60,163 nt of DNA, from assembly GCA_000242815.2 (NCBI GenBank), contig AHHB01000015.1, positions 1-60,163 of the forward strand, in the 5' to 3' direction. The notes under the pieces were generated by a model. That model was given only the letters and a program-made list of their open reading frames with translations, did no database searches and was not told where the DNA came from. The DNA comes from Janthinobacterium lividum PAMC 25724 (GTDB lineage: Bacteria; Pseudomonadota; Gammaproteobacteria; Burkholderiales; Burkholderiaceae_D). Position numbers and translations under genes: made by a program. Shown here piece after piece: positions 41,051-49,419 of the stretch (within the stretch, counting starts at the first letter, position 1; every line of letters starts with the position of its first letter).

Positions 41051-42694
41051 ATGCATACCATGAACCGTCTCACCGCCGCCATCGTGCTGGCGTTTTCCAG
41101 CATCACCGTGCCGGCGCTGGCGTTTGACGCCGCTCCCGCCGTTGCCGCTGCTGTGGTCCCCGCGCCCGCGCCTGCCTTCGATCTTGAGCGTGATGTCGCC
41201 ACCGCCCTGAAAGTATTCGACGTGCCCGGCATGGCGATCGCCATCGTCAAGGATGGCAAGGTCATCACCGCCAAGGGCTTTGGCGTACGCAAGCTGGGCG
41301 AACCGGCTGCCGTCGATGCGCAGACCTTGTTCGAAGTGGCGTCCAACTCGAAAGGCTTCACGGCCGCTGCGCTGGCCATGCTGGTTGACGAAGGCAAGCT
41401 GGCCTGGGACGACCCCGTCACCAAGCACTTGCCCGGCTTTCAGATGTACGATGCCTACGTGACGGGCGCCATGACCATCCGCGATTTGCTGACGCACCGC
41501 AGTGGCTTGGGCCTGGGCGCGGGCGACTTGCTGTGGTGGCCTACCACCACGTTTTCCACCGACGAGATCATCGAGAAGCTGCGCTACATCCGCCCGGCCA
41601 CGAGTTTTCGCAACAGCTATGCTTACGATAACCTGCTGTACATCGTGGCTGGCAAAATCATCGCCGACAAGGCCGGGAAAAGCTGGGGTGAGGCCATGCA
41701 TGAACGCATCCTGGCGCCGCTGGGCATGAAGGGCACCACCACCAGCCTGGCCGAGAACGTTGCTAACCCTGATGTCGCCAGTGCGCACAGCAAGATCGAT
41801 GGCAAGATCACGGCCGTCAAATCGATGCCGGTGCCGAACGCCGTGGGCGCCGTCGGCATTAACACGAATGCGGAAGATATCGCCAAGTGGATGATGGTAT
41901 TGCTCGACGAAGGCAAGATCGCCGGCGTGACGGACAAGGATGGCAAGCCAGCGCGTCTGTTCAGCGAAAAGCAGGGCCGCGAAATGTGGGCGGCGCAAAC
42001 GCCGATCAAGATTGGCGAACCGAAGCCAACGCTGGCCGCGACCAAGCCGAACTTCAGCGCGTATGGCCTGGGCTTTCAGCTGCGCGACTACAAGGGCATG
42101 AAAGTGGCCATGCATGGTGGCGCGTTGCAGGGTTTTTATTCGCGCGTAGTGATGGTGCCGGAAGCGAAACTGGGCGTAGCTATCCTCACCAATGCGGAAA
42201 ATGGCGGTTCGATGACGGCGCTGCAATGGCGCATCCTCGACCATTATCTGCAGGCGGCACCGTCGGACTGGCTGGCGCTGGTGGCCAAGGTGGAGCAGGA
42301 CCAGCATGCCGAAGAAGTCAAGAAGCAGGGCAAGGCATCGAGCGCGCGCGCGGCCAAATCGCAGCCATCGCTGCCGCTGGCAGCGTATGACGGCGAGTAT
42401 GAAGATGCCTGGTATGGCAAGGTTGTGATCAAGCCGGAGGGGAAAAAACATATCCTCAGCTTTACGCGCACGCCGGACTTGACGGGCGAGCTGGAACACT
42501 GGCAGCACGATACCTTCATCGTGCGCTGGAAGGAGCGCAACTTTAACGCCGACGCCTATGTGACGTTCTCGCTCAATCCCGATGGCAGCATCGACAGGGT
42601 GAAAATGGCACCGGTGTCGGCCGAGACGGATTTCAGCTACGATTTCCAGGACCTGAGCCTGGTGCCGGTGAAACCGAAGGACACGAAGAAATAA
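41051..42694 (+). CDS. Class C beta-lactamase-like serine hydrolase with DUF3471 tail
   Basis: The 547-residue protein has a signal peptide and a serine beta-lactamase/D-Ala-peptidase fold: Ser98-x-x-Lys101 (SNSK), Tyr192-Asp-Asn194 and HGG near 355 at the third motif. The C-terminal 110 residues (from about 435, LPLAAYDGEYEDAWYGKVVI) resemble DUF3471, typical of non-penicillin esterases or peptidases of this clan. A true beta-lactamase role is not supported. AGGAC at 41037-41041 favours the ATG at 41051 over the one at 41060. It follows the second M1 gene closely, suggesting a small peptide-catabolism operon. Confidence 0.88.
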   Translation: MHTMNRLTAAIVLAFSSITVPALAFDAAPAVAAAVVPAPAPAFDLERDVATALKVFDVPGMAIAIVKDGKVITAKGFGVRKLGEPAAVDAQTLFEVASNSKGFTAAALAMLVDEGKLAWDDPVTKHLPGFQMYDAYVTGAMTIRDLLTHRSGLGLGAGDLLWWPTTTFSTDEIIEKLRYIRPATSFRNSYAYDNLLYIVAGKIIADKAGKSWGEAMHERILAPLGMKGTTTSLAENVANPDVASAHSKIDGKITAVKSMPVPNAVGAVGINTNAEDIAKWMMVLLDEGKIAGVTDKDGKPARLFSEKQGREMWAAQTPIKIGEPKPTLAATKPNFSAYGLGFQLRDYKGMKVAMHGGALQGFYSRVVMVPEAKLGVAILTNAENGGSMTALQWRILDHYLQAAPSDWLALVAKVEQDQHAEEVKKQGKASSARAAKSQPSLPLAAYDGEYEDAWYGKVVIKPEGKKHILSFTRTPDLTGELEHWQHDTFIVRWKERNFNADAYVTFSLNPDGSIDRVKMAPVSAETDFSYDFQDLSLVPVKPKDTKK

Positions 42695-42702
42695 ACCGGT
42701 AG

Positions 42703-42807
42703 GTCGGGTTAGCGCGCCGCGCTTAATCCGACGCCATCACCGCCGACGCCATCACCGGCGCCAACGATGTTGTCGGATTACGCGCGGCGTCGCCGCGCTA
42801 AGCCGAC
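42703..42807. repeat. REP-like inverted repeat pair between convergent genes
   Basis: Two related imperfect palindromes occur: GTCGGGTTAGCGCG..GCGCTTAATCCGAC (42703-42732) and GTCGGATTACGCGCGGCG..CGCCGCGCTAAGCCGAC (42772-42807). Between them CCGACGCCATCACCG occurs twice in tandem (42728-42742, 42743-42757). The GTCGGATTA/TAATCCGAC ends match the dispersed REP-like element I recall from Oxalobacteraceae. The position between two convergent stops fits a terminator role. No RAYT transposase is in the window. Confidence 0.75.
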
Positions 42808-43632
42808 TTACTTGACGAACTTCAGGGTCATGCGGTCGCTCTCGCCGATGGCCGTGTATTTGGCGCGCTCCACATCCTTGTTGGCGTAGGAGGGCGGCAG
42901 GGCCCAGACGCCGTTACGGTGGTCGGCGGTGTCCTTGGGATTGGCGTTGATGTCGGACTTCGCTGCCAACTTGAAGCCTGCGCTTTCGGCCAGCTTGATC
43001 ACGTACGCTTCGTGCATATAGCCGCTGCTGGCGGTGGCATCCTGTACCTTGTTCGCTGGCAGGCGGTGTTCAACAATACCGAACACGCCACCCGGTTTCA
43101 GGCTGTCATACACTTCCTTGAACAGCGTTTGCATGCCGTCCTGGCCGATGGGTATCCAGTTGTGGATATTGCGGAAGGTGAGCACCATGTCGGCCGTGCC
43201 TTTGGGCGCAATGCGGTAGGTGGTGGGCGGCGCAAAGGCGCCCAGTTCCACCTTGCCGAAAGCGGCTGGATTGGCGTCGAGTTTTTGCTGGAAGCGCGCC
43301 GCGCCACGGCGTGCACCTTCGCTGCTTGACTGCGGGTCGTTGCCAGCGGCGATCAGCTTGCCGTTGTCTCGCAGATAGGGTGCCAGGATTTCCGTGTACC
43401 AGCCGCCGCCGGGCGACAGTTCCACTACCGTCATGTTCGGTTTGATACCGAAAAACGTCAGTGTTTCATACGGGTGGCGGGCACTGTCGCGTAGCGCGTT
43501 GGCCGGCGTGCGCGCACTGCCGGCGATAGCCGCCGTCAGGGCCGCGTCGCCCGCCTCAGCTGCCAGTGCCGCACTACTGCCGCCACAGGCCAGCATGACC
43601 GTCAGGGCCGCAGCCAGGGATACTCGCTTCAT
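42808..43632 (-). CDS. Exported class I SAM-dependent methyltransferase (COG4798-like)
   Basis: The 274-residue protein has an N-terminal signal peptide (AAALTVMLACGGSSAALAAE) followed by a Rossmann methyltransferase: SAM motif I VVELSPGGGWYTEIL, then DMVLTFRNIHNW and GIVEHR. Export of a SAM-dependent enzyme is odd because SAM is cytoplasmic, but similar exported proteins are annotated as predicted methyltransferases (COG4798). A Cys in MLAC could be a weak lipobox. The start is set at 43632 since GGAG at 43642-43645 is 9 bp upstream; in-frame ATGs at 43635, 43638 and 43647 are alternatives. Confidence 0.85.
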   Translation of the reverse strand: MKRVSLAAALTVMLACGGSSAALAAEAGDAALTAAIAGSARTPANALRDSARHPYETLTFFGIKPNMTVVELSPGGGWYTEILAPYLRDNGKLIAAGNDPQSSSEGARRGAARFQQKLDANPAAFGKVELGAFAPPTTYRIAPKGTADMVLTFRNIHNWIPIGQDGMQTLFKEVYDSLKPGGVFGIVEHRLPANKVQDATASSGYMHEAYVIKLAESAGFKLAAKSDINANPKDTADHRNGVWALPPSYANKDVERAKYTAIGESDRMTLKFVK

Positions 43633-43832
43633 CATCATATGCTCCATGTGTGATTGGATCGGTGGGTAAATTGGCGGTGAACGCCGTCAACGCCGATCAT
43701 CGGGCAAGCACGCTGGCCGGTCAAGCGGATTCCGTACCCCAGGCGGCATACGCAGGTAATTCGCTGTTGGTGAGCGCATCGGCGCTGGCCGCCCTTGGCA
43801 TGCTGCCGCCGGCGTGATCCTGCGCCACTGCT

Positions 43833-44612
43833 TTACTGCTGATCTTGCATCCATTGCTTCAAGCCGTTGACCCAGTTCTTGGCCGGCAGATTGAACTGCT
43901 TCTTGATGCTGGCGGCGCGTTCGTACAAGTCGCTGAAATCGAGTGACGGCGATTGTTTGAAGGCCAGCACGACGATGTTTTCATCTTCCATTTCCGGTAC
44001 CCAGACGACGGCGTCGAAGACCAGTTCCATGGCCTGCAAATTCTTGTCGTAGTTGGGGAAGTCGCCGAAGACATTCGTGCACATGATGCCATCGGCTGCT
44101 AGGCAGTCGAAGCAAGCCTGGTAGAACTCGGGCGTGTCGAGAACGGGGCCGCGCGCGTCTTCGTCGTACAGGTCCACTTGCAGTGCATCGACCGTGCCGT
44201 GGTTGGCCGGATCGAGTACGAAATCGAGCGCATTCATTTCGCGCACGTCGAGGCGCTTGTCATTCGGCGGTAGCGCAAATTGGGCGCCGCAGATGGCGAT
44301 CACGTTCGGATTGAGTTCGATGGCCGTGACCGTGGCGTCGGGGAAGCGGCGGTAACTGAATTTGGTCAGTGCGGCGCTGCCAAGGCCAAGTTGCACGATG
44401 CGTTTGGGCTGCGTCTTGAATAGCATCCACATCATCATCATTTGCACGTATTCGAGTTCGATGGCGTCGGGTTTGTCCAGGCGCATGGCGCCTTGCACCC
44501 ATTTGGTACCCAGGTGCAGGTAGCGGATGCCGCGGTGTTCGGTGGTGGTGGCCGGCGGGTGGCCCGGGTGGCTGAAAGCGGTATGGCTGGTGGAGGTAAA
44601 GTCGGTCGTCAT
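43833..44612 (-). CDS. Spermidine-synthase-like methyltransferase-fold protein
   Basis: The 259-residue protein has the polyamine aminopropyltransferase Rossmann core: VQLGLGSAALTKF (motif I), VTAIELNPNVI (acidic end of strand 2) and the Asp-containing DALQVDLYDEDARGP. It lacks the full N-terminal beta-barrel domain and several polyamine-binding residues of true SpeE, so the substrate is uncertain. No speD or other polyamine gene is near. It is separated from the exported methyltransferase by 200 bp. Confidence 0.8.
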   Translation of the reverse strand: MTTDFTSTSHTAFSHPGHPPATTTEHRGIRYLHLGTKWVQGAMRLDKPDAIELEYVQMMMMWMLFKTQPKRIVQLGLGSAALTKFSYRRFPDATVTAIELNPNVIAICGAQFALPPNDKRLDVREMNALDFVLDPANHGTVDALQVDLYDEDARGPVLDTPEFYQACFDCLAADGIMCTNVFGDFPNYDKNLQAMELVFDAVVWVPEMEDENIVVLAFKQSPSLDFSDLYERAASIKKQFNLPAKNWVNGLKQWMQDQQ

Positions 44613-44636
44613 GGCAGCAGTTTAGCAGCCGGCAGA

Positions 44637-44660
44637 CAAAAGACGCCGCAGCGTCTTTTG
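44637..44660 (-). terminator. Terminator of the PEP-CTERM gene
   Basis: CAAAAGACGC (44637-44646) and GCGTCTTTTG (44651-44660) form a perfect 10-bp stem with a 4-nt loop. It lies 11 bp past the stop of the minus-strand PEP-CTERM gene, with a T-rich 3' side on that strand. Confidence 0.82.
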
Positions 44661-44670
44661 TGATCGCAAC

Positions 44671-45195
44671 TCAAGATTGCTTGCGGCGTCGCGCCAGGAA
44701 GCCCAGTACGCCGAGGCCGGCCAGCAGCATGCCGTACGTTTCCGGTTCTGGGACCGGGGCAAGGGTCAGGTTGAAGTTGCCGCTGTAGCTGCCGCCCTTG
44801 CTGTTGCCTTTGACCGTGAGGACCAACGGGGCGTTGAACAGCAGGTTGGTTGGCGCCAGTACCTGGCCCTGGGCATAGCCGAAGACGGTGGCGCCGCCAA
44901 AGCCATTGAGGTAGATGTTATTCAGGTTGGCCCAGCTGAAGTTGATCGAGGAAGCATCGCTGCCCGTGACCGACAGGTTGGCCAGGAAGGCTTGCGCGGT
45001 CGAACCGAAGGTCGCATTCTGGGAGAAGGTGAAGGTATCGGTAAAGTCGCCGAGCGGATTGGGCGTGGAGTTGAAGCCGCCTACCCACAGGTTGCCCGAG
45101 GTGTTGGTCAGGGTGACGTTGTACGCAGCAGCAGATGCATTGCCGATGGTTGCAGCGCCCAGCACCAGTGCTGCGATGAGTGATTTCAGTTTCAT
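44671..45195 (-). CDS. FxDxF-type PEP-CTERM sorted protein
   Basis: The 174-residue exported protein has a signal peptide (about 1-23, ASAA) and a short Asn/Gly/Ser-rich body. The C-terminus is a PEP-CTERM signal: VPEPETYGM, a hydrophobic helix (LLAGLGVLGFLA) and RRRKQS. The motif FTDTF in the body marks the FxDxF subfamily. Such proteins are processed by exosortase (EpsH/XrtA types) and reach the envelope or exopolysaccharide matrix. No exosortase is in the window, so it must be encoded elsewhere. An AAGGAT site precedes the ATG. Confidence 0.92.
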   Translation of the reverse strand: MKLKSLIAALVLGAATIGNASAAAYNVTLTNTSGNLWVGGFNSTPNPLGDFTDTFTFSQNATFGSTAQAFLANLSVTGSDASSINFSWANLNNIYLNGFGGATVFGYAQGQVLAPTNLLFNAPLVLTVKGNSKGGSYSGNFNLTLAPVPEPETYGMLLAGLGVLGFLARRRKQS

Positions 45196-45251
45196 ATTTA
45201 TCCTTGCGAGAAAACGATTGATGTTCCAAAAAAACCGTGCCGCTCAGACAA

Positions 45252-45278
45252 ATTATCGCCAAGACAATTCATTGTCAA
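45252..45278 (-). promoter_or_regulatory. Promoter of the PEP-CTERM gene overlapped by a palindrome
   Basis: On the minus strand TTGACA (45278-45273) and GATAAT (45257-45252) lie 15 bp apart, slightly short for sigma-70. A perfect palindrome GACAAT-TC-ATTGTC (45263-45276) covers the -35 and the spacer, as an operator would. An AT-rich, nearly palindromic AATGAGATAT/ATATCATT follows just upstream. Confidence 0.5.
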
Positions 45279-45432
45279 TGAGATATTTTTATATCATTAT
45301 GCAAACCTAAATAGCTTTTTTCTAACACACGGGCGTGGTATTAATAAATGGCCATATTAATATTTCTAATTATCAATATAGCACCGAAAAATAATGGCGG
45401 AATGTGTGATTTAAAAATCGTTAGACGAGGAA

Positions 45433-46764
45433 CTAATTTCCCTCCGGCAAAGGAAGAATGAGCATCACCGCCAGGCCACCGCCTTCACGGTTGGCCAGCG
45501 TGATGCGTCCGCCATGCGCTTCGGCGATTTCGCGCGCCAGGGCCAGGCCCAGGCCCGTGCCGCTGCGCTTGGTGGAATAAAACGGCACTAAGGCGTTTTC
45601 CAGCACGGCGCCGCTCATGCCCGGCCCCCGGTCGCGCACCTCGATGCGCAGCTGTCCATGCGCCTGGCTGACGTGCAAACCGATATGCTGGAGCTTGGAG
45701 CCGGACTCCAGCGCATTCTTGAGCAGGTTCAGCAGCGCCTGCTGCATTTGCGCCGCATCGAACACGGCTGACTGCGTGGGCGGCGTGCCGTCGAGCGTGA
45801 AGACTGCTTGCGATGCCAGGCTGCAGAGGAACGGTTGCCATTCACACGGCGCCGGGCGCGGTGCGGGCAGCTTGGCAAAGCGCGCATAGCCGAGGATGAA
45901 GGTTTCCAGGTGGCGCGTGCGCTCCTCGATGGTGGCGAGGATTTGCGGCAGGCGTTCGGTCTGGCCGCGGCGCACCAGCTCGGCGCCGGAATGGGCCAGC
46001 GAGGCCAGCGGCGCCAGCGAGTTGTTGAGTTCATGGCTGATGACGCGGATGACTTTTTTCCAGGTTTGCACTTCCTGGCGCCGCAGTTCCAGGGTCAGTT
46101 GGCGCAACAGCAGCAGTTCATGCTTGCGCCCGTTCAGGCTGAAGCTGCGCCGCGCCAAGTGATACACCTCTTCCTGTTCCCCTTCGCCGCTGGTAAACAG
46201 GCCATCGTTGCGGCGCGCCAGCGCCTCGGCCAAGGCCGGTGCCGCCTCGCGCACAATGTCTGCAAGGTGGCGTCCTTCGAGACGGCGGCCGTGGTGCAGC
46301 AACTGGCGCGCAGCCAGGTTGGCGTAGACGATGGCGCTGCCCTCGGCCACCAGCAGCATGGCTACCGGAGTGTTTTGCACCATGGTGTCGAGCAGCAGTT
46401 CACGCTGCACCAGGTCTAGGCGCTGCTTGCGCAGCACGTCGCCCAGCGCATTGTGGGCCGCCACCAGGTCGGCCAGTTCATCGTTCTGCGGCCAGCGCAA
46501 GCTAAAGCCGAAGTCACCGTCCTGGTAGCTGGCGACCGTGCCGCTCAAGGCGCGAAACAGCGACAGCATCGCTTGCAGTTGCGCGCGGATGGTCATGATG
46601 GCCATGGGCAGCACGCACAGCAGGGTACCGGCCAGCACCAGCAGCGGCTGGCTTGGCAAAAAATGCGTCAGCAGCAGGGCGATGACGATGCCCAGCACCA
46701 GCAAGGTGACGATCAGGGCCGTCCAACGCGTGAGCAGGGAGAGGCGCATGGGGCCGTATGCCAT
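45433..46764 (-). CDS. Sensor histidine kinase of the exporter operon
   Basis: The 443-residue inner-membrane kinase has two N-terminal helices (about 10-32 and 40-60) with almost no periplasmic loop, so it may sense the membrane or its partner permeases. A HAMP-like/PAS-like linker follows, then the dimerisation box with His244 in ISHELNNSLAP and the ATPase lid: N box NLLKNALE, G1 DRGPGM, G2 GTGLGLAL. Its ATG shares one base with the regulator's stop (TGATG), so the pair is translationally coupled. It is the last gene of the six-gene operon. An internal start at 46749 is possible. Confidence 0.93.
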   Translation of the reverse strand: MAYGPMRLSLLTRWTALIVTLLVLGIVIALLLTHFLPSQPLLVLAGTLLCVLPMAIMTIRAQLQAMLSLFRALSGTVASYQDGDFGFSLRWPQNDELADLVAAHNALGDVLRKQRLDLVQRELLLDTMVQNTPVAMLLVAEGSAIVYANLAARQLLHHGRRLEGRHLADIVREAAPALAEALARRNDGLFTSGEGEQEEVYHLARRSFSLNGRKHELLLLRQLTLELRRQEVQTWKKVIRVISHELNNSLAPLASLAHSGAELVRRGQTERLPQILATIEERTRHLETFILGYARFAKLPAPRPAPCEWQPFLCSLASQAVFTLDGTPPTQSAVFDAAQMQQALLNLLKNALESGSKLQHIGLHVSQAHGQLRIEVRDRGPGMSGAVLENALVPFYSTKRSGTGLGLALAREIAEAHGGRITLANREGGGLAVMLILPLPEGN

Positions 46765-48116
46765 CAGCCGCGTGCGATGCCCAGGCGTTCCATGCGCCGG
46801 TACAGCGCCTGGCGCGACAGCCCCAGTTCCTGCGCCGCCTGCGCCACTACGCCGTGCGCGCGCGCCAGAGCGGCGCTGACGCTGTCGCGGTCCGGTTCCG
46901 TCGCGGTCGCATCCTGTGGCGTGCGCAGCGATGGCATTCCCGCCAGCGGCAAGCCCGTTTCCTGCGCATGGATGATCGGACCAGCCGTCAGCAGGCTGGC
47001 GCGCTGCATGACGTTTTTCAGTTCGCGCACATTGCCCGGCCAGGCGTGGGCCAGCAAGGTGGCCTGCGCCTGCGCATCCAGCGTTTTCTCACTGCCCAGG
47101 AAATGCCGTGCCAGCACCAGGATGTCGGCCGGCCGCTGGGCCAGCGGCGGCAGGCGCAGTTCGATCACGTTCAGGCGGTAAAACAGGTCTTCGCGAAAGG
47201 TGCCAGCCTTGATCATCGCCGGCAGGTCGGCATTGCTGGCGCTGATGACGCGCACTGTCACCTGCCGCTCGCGGTTCGAGCCGAGGCGCTCGAAGCGTCC
47301 CGTTTCCAGCACGCGCAGCAGTTTCATTTGCCCGGCCAGCGGCAGGTTGCCAATTTCGTCGAGGAACAAGGTGCCGCCATCGGCCGCGTCGAACTTGCCA
47401 TCGCGTGCGCGCGTGATGCCGGTGTAGGCGCCCGCCTCGGCGCCGAACAGTTCCGCCTCGATCAGATCGACTGGCACGGCACCGCAATTGAGCACGACGA
47501 AGGGACCGTTGGCGACCTGTGAATTGGCTTGCACGATGGCGGCGATGCGTTCCTTGCCGCTGCCGTTCGGCCCGGAAATGAGCACGGGCACGTCGGCGCG
47601 CGCCACCTGGCAGGCCAGGTGCACCACGCGTTCGGTGGCCGGATCTTGCCATACCATGCCGCGCAGGTCGAATTCGTGCTCCAGCGCGTGGCGCTGGCGC
47701 TGCTCAGCTACCACGCGCTGGCGCAATGCGCGGTTGGCTTGCCCCAGTTCCAGCAGGTTCTGCACGCTGGCGATCAGGCGCCGGTCATCCCATGGCTTGG
47801 CCAGGTAGTCGGCCGCGCCAGACTTGATCAGCTCGACGGCCGCGTCGAGCTGGGTCCATGCCGTCAGCAAGATCACGGGCAAGTCAGGGTAGCGCGCGCG
47901 GATGGCGTGGAACAGCGCGCTGCCTTCTTCGCCCGAGGTGGTGTCGGCCGTGAAGTTCATATCTTGCACCACCAGGTCGATGGCGTGGTGCTCGAGCAGA
48001 TGCAGGCCTTCCTCGGGCGAGGTGGCACGCATGGCGTCGATCTCATGCAGGGAGAACAGCACGTCGAGGGCGATGGCCACGGCGGCATTGTCGTCAATAA
48101 TCAGTACGATAGGCAT
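46764..48116 (-). CDS. Sigma-54-dependent (NtrC family) response regulator, GAYTGI variant
   Basis: The 450-residue regulator has a receiver domain (phosphoacceptor Asp52 in VVQDMNF), an AAA+ domain (Walker [10 protein letters not shown] near 181-189, Walker [14 protein letters not shown]) and a C-terminal Fis-type HTH ([16 protein letters not shown]). The sigma-54-contact loop reads GAYTGI at about 229-234 instead of GAFTGA. Tyr for Phe is known to work in other regulators; Ile for Ala is unusual. It lies just upstream of its kinase and downstream of the exporter genes. A sigma-54 promoter with upstream repeats in front of the operon makes autoactivation likely. Confidence 0.94.
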   Translation of the reverse strand: MPIVLIIDDNAAVAIALDVLFSLHEIDAMRATSPEEGLHLLEHHAIDLVVQDMNFTADTTSGEEGSALFHAIRARYPDLPVILLTAWTQLDAAVELIKSGAADYLAKPWDDRRLIASVQNLLELGQANRALRQRVVAEQRQRHALEHEFDLRGMVWQDPATERVVHLACQVARADVPVLISGPNGSGKERIAAIVQANSQVANGPFVVLNCGAVPVDLIEAELFGAEAGAYTGITRARDGKFDAADGGTLFLDEIGNLPLAGQMKLLRVLETGRFERLGSNRERQVTVRVISASNADLPAMIKAGTFREDLFYRLNVIELRLPPLAQRPADILVLARHFLGSEKTLDAQAQATLLAHAWPGNVRELKNVMQRASLLTAGPIIHAQETGLPLAGMPSLRTPQDATATEPDRDSVSAALARAHGVVAQAAQELGLSRQALYRRMERLGIARG

Positions 48117-48144
48117 GCGCGCAGCATATCACTGAGGTGCCGCT

Positions 48145-49383
48145 TCAGGTGCTGCGCGTGGCAGTGGCCGGCGAAATGCTGGCCGCGCGCCATGCCGGTC
48201 CATACACTGCGCCCACGCCCAGCAGCCAGAACACCAGCGCACCGGCCAGCAGGTAGCCCGGTGGCAGGCGCGCCATTTCCAGCTGGCTCACCAGCAGCTG
48301 ATTTAAGCCTAGCGCCAGCAGCACGCCGCAAGCCACGCCGACGCTGGTGATCATGAAATTCTCCGTCAAGAAGTAGCGCAGGATATCGCTGCGGCGCGCA
48401 CCCAATGCGCGCCGCACGCCGATCTGCTTCCTGCGCTGCGTCACCCACAGGCTGGCAATGCCGACGATGCCGCTGGCGGTCACCAGCAGCAGCAGAGTCG
48501 ATACGGCGATCAGCATCCAGGACAGGCCGCGGTCGGCCCGGTAGCGCAATTGACGGTGCTGTTCCAGGGTGTCGGTACGCACCAGCAGGCGGTCGCTGCT
48601 GGCACTGCGGATGGCCTGTTGCGCTTCCTTGATCAGGCGATCGCGCTGGCCCGGTTCGGCACGCACGACATACAGCAGGGAATCGCGCCCGCCCGTCAGG
48701 CGTGCCGGCAACAGGAGCGAGTATTCGCCTTCGGCCTTGACCTGGCCGACCTGCGTTTGCAGCCGCTCGACGACGCCGACCACGCGCAGCTCGGGATCGT
48801 CGGCGCCGGTGCCCTTGTATAGCGTCTTGCCGATAAAGCTGGTTTCGCCGGGCCAGATTTTTTGTGCCGCCGCGCGCGTCACGATGGCCACCTTGGGATC
48901 GCTACCGTCGACATCTTCGTCGATCTCGGACACTTCATCAGGCCGGAAGTCGCGTCCTTCCAGCAGTTGCAAGCCATAGGTCTTGACCAGCGAATCGGGC
49001 GTGTAGTAAGTCGATATATTGGCACTGGGCGTGACCTGATTGCGCTTGGCCGCCACGCTGGTCGAGTTGCCGGAGCGTGACAGCACTGCCTGCGACGTTT
49101 GCGCCACCGACAGCACCCCCGGCAAGGCGCGCAGCAGGGCTGCCTGGCGTTTCTGCTCCGACAGCTGGCGCTGGTGTCTGCCGCGATCCATGTTTTGAAT
49201 ATTGACGTAAAAAATGTCGTTTTCAGCGGCCACGCCGGTGGGCCGGGCAGCCACCGCCTGGCGCAGGTTGACGATGTGCAGGGCGTTGGCCAGGATGGCC
49301 AGGCTGATAGCGATCTGCAGCGCCACCAGGATGGCGCCGGTTTTGCTGCGCATCAGCGCCGACACGATGGGACGGATTTCCAT
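48145..49383 (-). CDS. FtsX/MacB-type ABC permease (second)
   Basis: The 412-residue permease has one N-terminal helix (about 12-38), a large periplasmic domain, and three C-terminal helices with the cytoplasmic motif QRRKQIGVRRALGARRSDILRYF, the FtsX/MacB coupling region. Two different permeases in one operon suggest a heterodimer. The ATG at 49383 is preferred to 49395 because GAGG lies 7 bp before it. Confidence 0.9.
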   Translation of the reverse strand: MEIRPIVSALMRSKTGAILVALQIAISLAILANALHIVNLRQAVAARPTGVAAENDIFYVNIQNMDRGRHQRQLSEQKRQAALLRALPGVLSVAQTSQAVLSRSGNSTSVAAKRNQVTPSANISTYYTPDSLVKTYGLQLLEGRDFRPDEVSEIDEDVDGSDPKVAIVTRAAAQKIWPGETSFIGKTLYKGTGADDPELRVVGVVERLQTQVGQVKAEGEYSLLLPARLTGGRDSLLYVVRAEPGQRDRLIKEAQQAIRSASSDRLLVRTDTLEQHRQLRYRADRGLSWMLIAVSTLLLLVTASGIVGIASLWVTQRRKQIGVRRALGARRSDILRYFLTENFMITSVGVACGVLLALGLNQLLVSQLEMARLPPGYLLAGALVFWLLGVGAVYGPAWRAASISPATATRST

Positions 49384-49419
49384 GCTGGACCTCATGTTGG
49401 GTAAAGGGGGGGGGCGGCT

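Noticed and set aside
41051..42694. A true antibiotic-resistance beta-lactamase
   Set aside because: It has the SxxK and YxN motifs of the clan but a DUF3471 tail and HGG third motif typical of esterase or peptidase relatives.
43662..43817. A 51-codon plus-strand ORF (GTG start) between the two methyltransferase-fold genes
   Set aside because: No ribosome site, no known domain, and it is antisense to the transcription direction of both neighbours; composition is protein-like but too short to support.
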